Part shown: one piece after another, positions 59,533 through 60,000 of the stretch
Numbering within the stretch: the stretch's first letter is position 1
Layout of the letters: every line of letters starts with the position of its first letter
Assembly (NCBI GenBank): GCA_903813345.2
Contig: CAIIXF020000007.1
Location: forward strand, 12,273,031 to 12,333,030
Origin: Owenia fusiformis
Taxonomy: Eukaryota; Annelida; Polychaeta; Sabellida; Oweniidae
Reading direction: 5' to 3'
DNA: 60,000 nt
Program-made: the position numbers and the translations under genes
Notes under the pieces: model-generated
What the model was told of the DNA's origin: nothing
What the model saw: only the letters and a program-made list of their open reading frames with translations
Database searches by the model: none

Positions 59533-59566
59533 AAAAACCTTCGATTCCATTAAATAACCTTTATAT

Positions 59567-59635
59567 CTTTCACAAGTGATATTCCACGAAGCCCGAAGGG
59601 CTAATGGAATATCATTTTGTGAAAGTGCCACATTT
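59567..59635. repeat. Hairpin with CCCGAAGGGCTA apex, copy 1
   Basis: ctttcacaagtgatattcca and complement enclose gaagcccgaagggcta. The right flank carries cacctcaatagaatt. Confidence 0.8.
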
Positions 59636-59937
59636 ATTCACCTCAATAGAATTAAATATTTGTTTTACTATTCACTGTTATATTCCTCACTCACATTCCT
59701 TGAATAATAACTGATGTCTAATCAATCACAACAATGTACTCCTGGGCTATATAAAATTGAAATAATACGGGACCAAGTCGTGACTGGTGAATATCATTTG
59801 ATATTTGATGCTAGTCTTGGACTTCCGTTGATTTCGCCTATTATTTCCAGTACATGGACCAATCAGAGAGTGAAGAATCTGACAGTGAAATAATAAAATA
59901 CAAATACTTAATTCTATTGAGGTGAATATTTGTGCCT

Positions 59938-59996
59938 CTTTCACAAATAATATTCCAGAAATCCCGAAGGGCTAGTCGAATATCATCTTGTAAAAG
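59938..59996. repeat. Hairpin with CCCGAAGGGCTA apex, copy 2
   Basis: cttt-cacaaataatattcca and approximate complement enclose aaatcccgaagggctagt. The left flank carries aattctattgaggtg, the mirror of the flank of copy 1, so the two copies are arranged around an inverted pair at about 59640 and 59915. Confidence 0.75.
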
Positions 59997-60000
59997 TGTC

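Larger units (their letters stand above)
56274..60000. other. Gene 2 intron 16 (incomplete) and repeats
   Basis: No further cyclase exon is visible. An inverted pair lies at 56968-56997 and 57045-57071 (tatgacctgaatcgattgca and complement). 57.1-58.6 kb shows nothing recognised. Dispersed repeats at 58.6 and 59.2 kb and three hairpins near the end are listed separately or in findings. Confidence 0.6.

Overview
The window is animal (metazoan) nuclear DNA. It is AT-rich, genes are split into small exons by GT-AG introns of 0.1 to 17 kb, and introns and spacers are packed with short inverted-repeat elements. The proteins are membrane receptor guanylate cyclases of the natriuretic-peptide/sperm-peptide receptor type. 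That protein family, the intron load and the repeat style suggest a marine invertebrate such as an echinoderm, hemichordate or mollusc, but the sequence alone does not fix the phylum.

Gene 1 (56-3172, + strand, 5' end outside the window) is the C-terminal catalytic half of a receptor guanylate cyclase in six exons. All expected catalytic and guanine-specificity residues are visible. Gene 2 starts about 5.3 kb downstream in the same orientation (ATG at 8482). Its 16 exons in the window (to 56273) encode a signal peptide, the complete ANF-receptor-type extracellular domain, one transmembrane helix, and most of the kinase-homology pseudokinase domain. Its cyclase domain must lie beyond 60000. 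The two genes form a head-to-tail pair. Exon 5 of gene 2 carries a reading-frame break (net +2 or -1 base near 16908-16913), so the gene is a recent pseudogene, an allele with a lesion, or contains a sequence error.

No other host gene is convincing. The rest is repeat. 3.3-8.2 kb holds a dispersed repeat, a mariner transposase fossil, and a 36-bp minisatellite invaded by an 832-bp foldback element. 8.7-9.6 kb has nested hairpin elements. The 17-kb intron 7 (18.2-35.2 kb) has many inverted-repeat elements, a pair of inverted repeats 6 kb apart, and a duplicated short ORF. Intron 10 (36.8-43.2 kb) has several families of TA-flanked elements, including a three-layer nested insertion at 41.4-43.2 kb. 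43.4-43.96 kb is an 87-bp hairpin minisatellite. Introns 13 and 14 hold a 2-kb long-TIR element and a TTATG pentanucleotide satellite broken by three insertions. The last 3.7 kb contains several hairpins.

Functionally the two genes would each give a single-pass receptor that makes cGMP on ligand binding. Regulatory signals could only be proposed weakly. The most unusual non-coding signal is a set of hairpins whose stems differ but whose apical loops share the same asymmetric motif.
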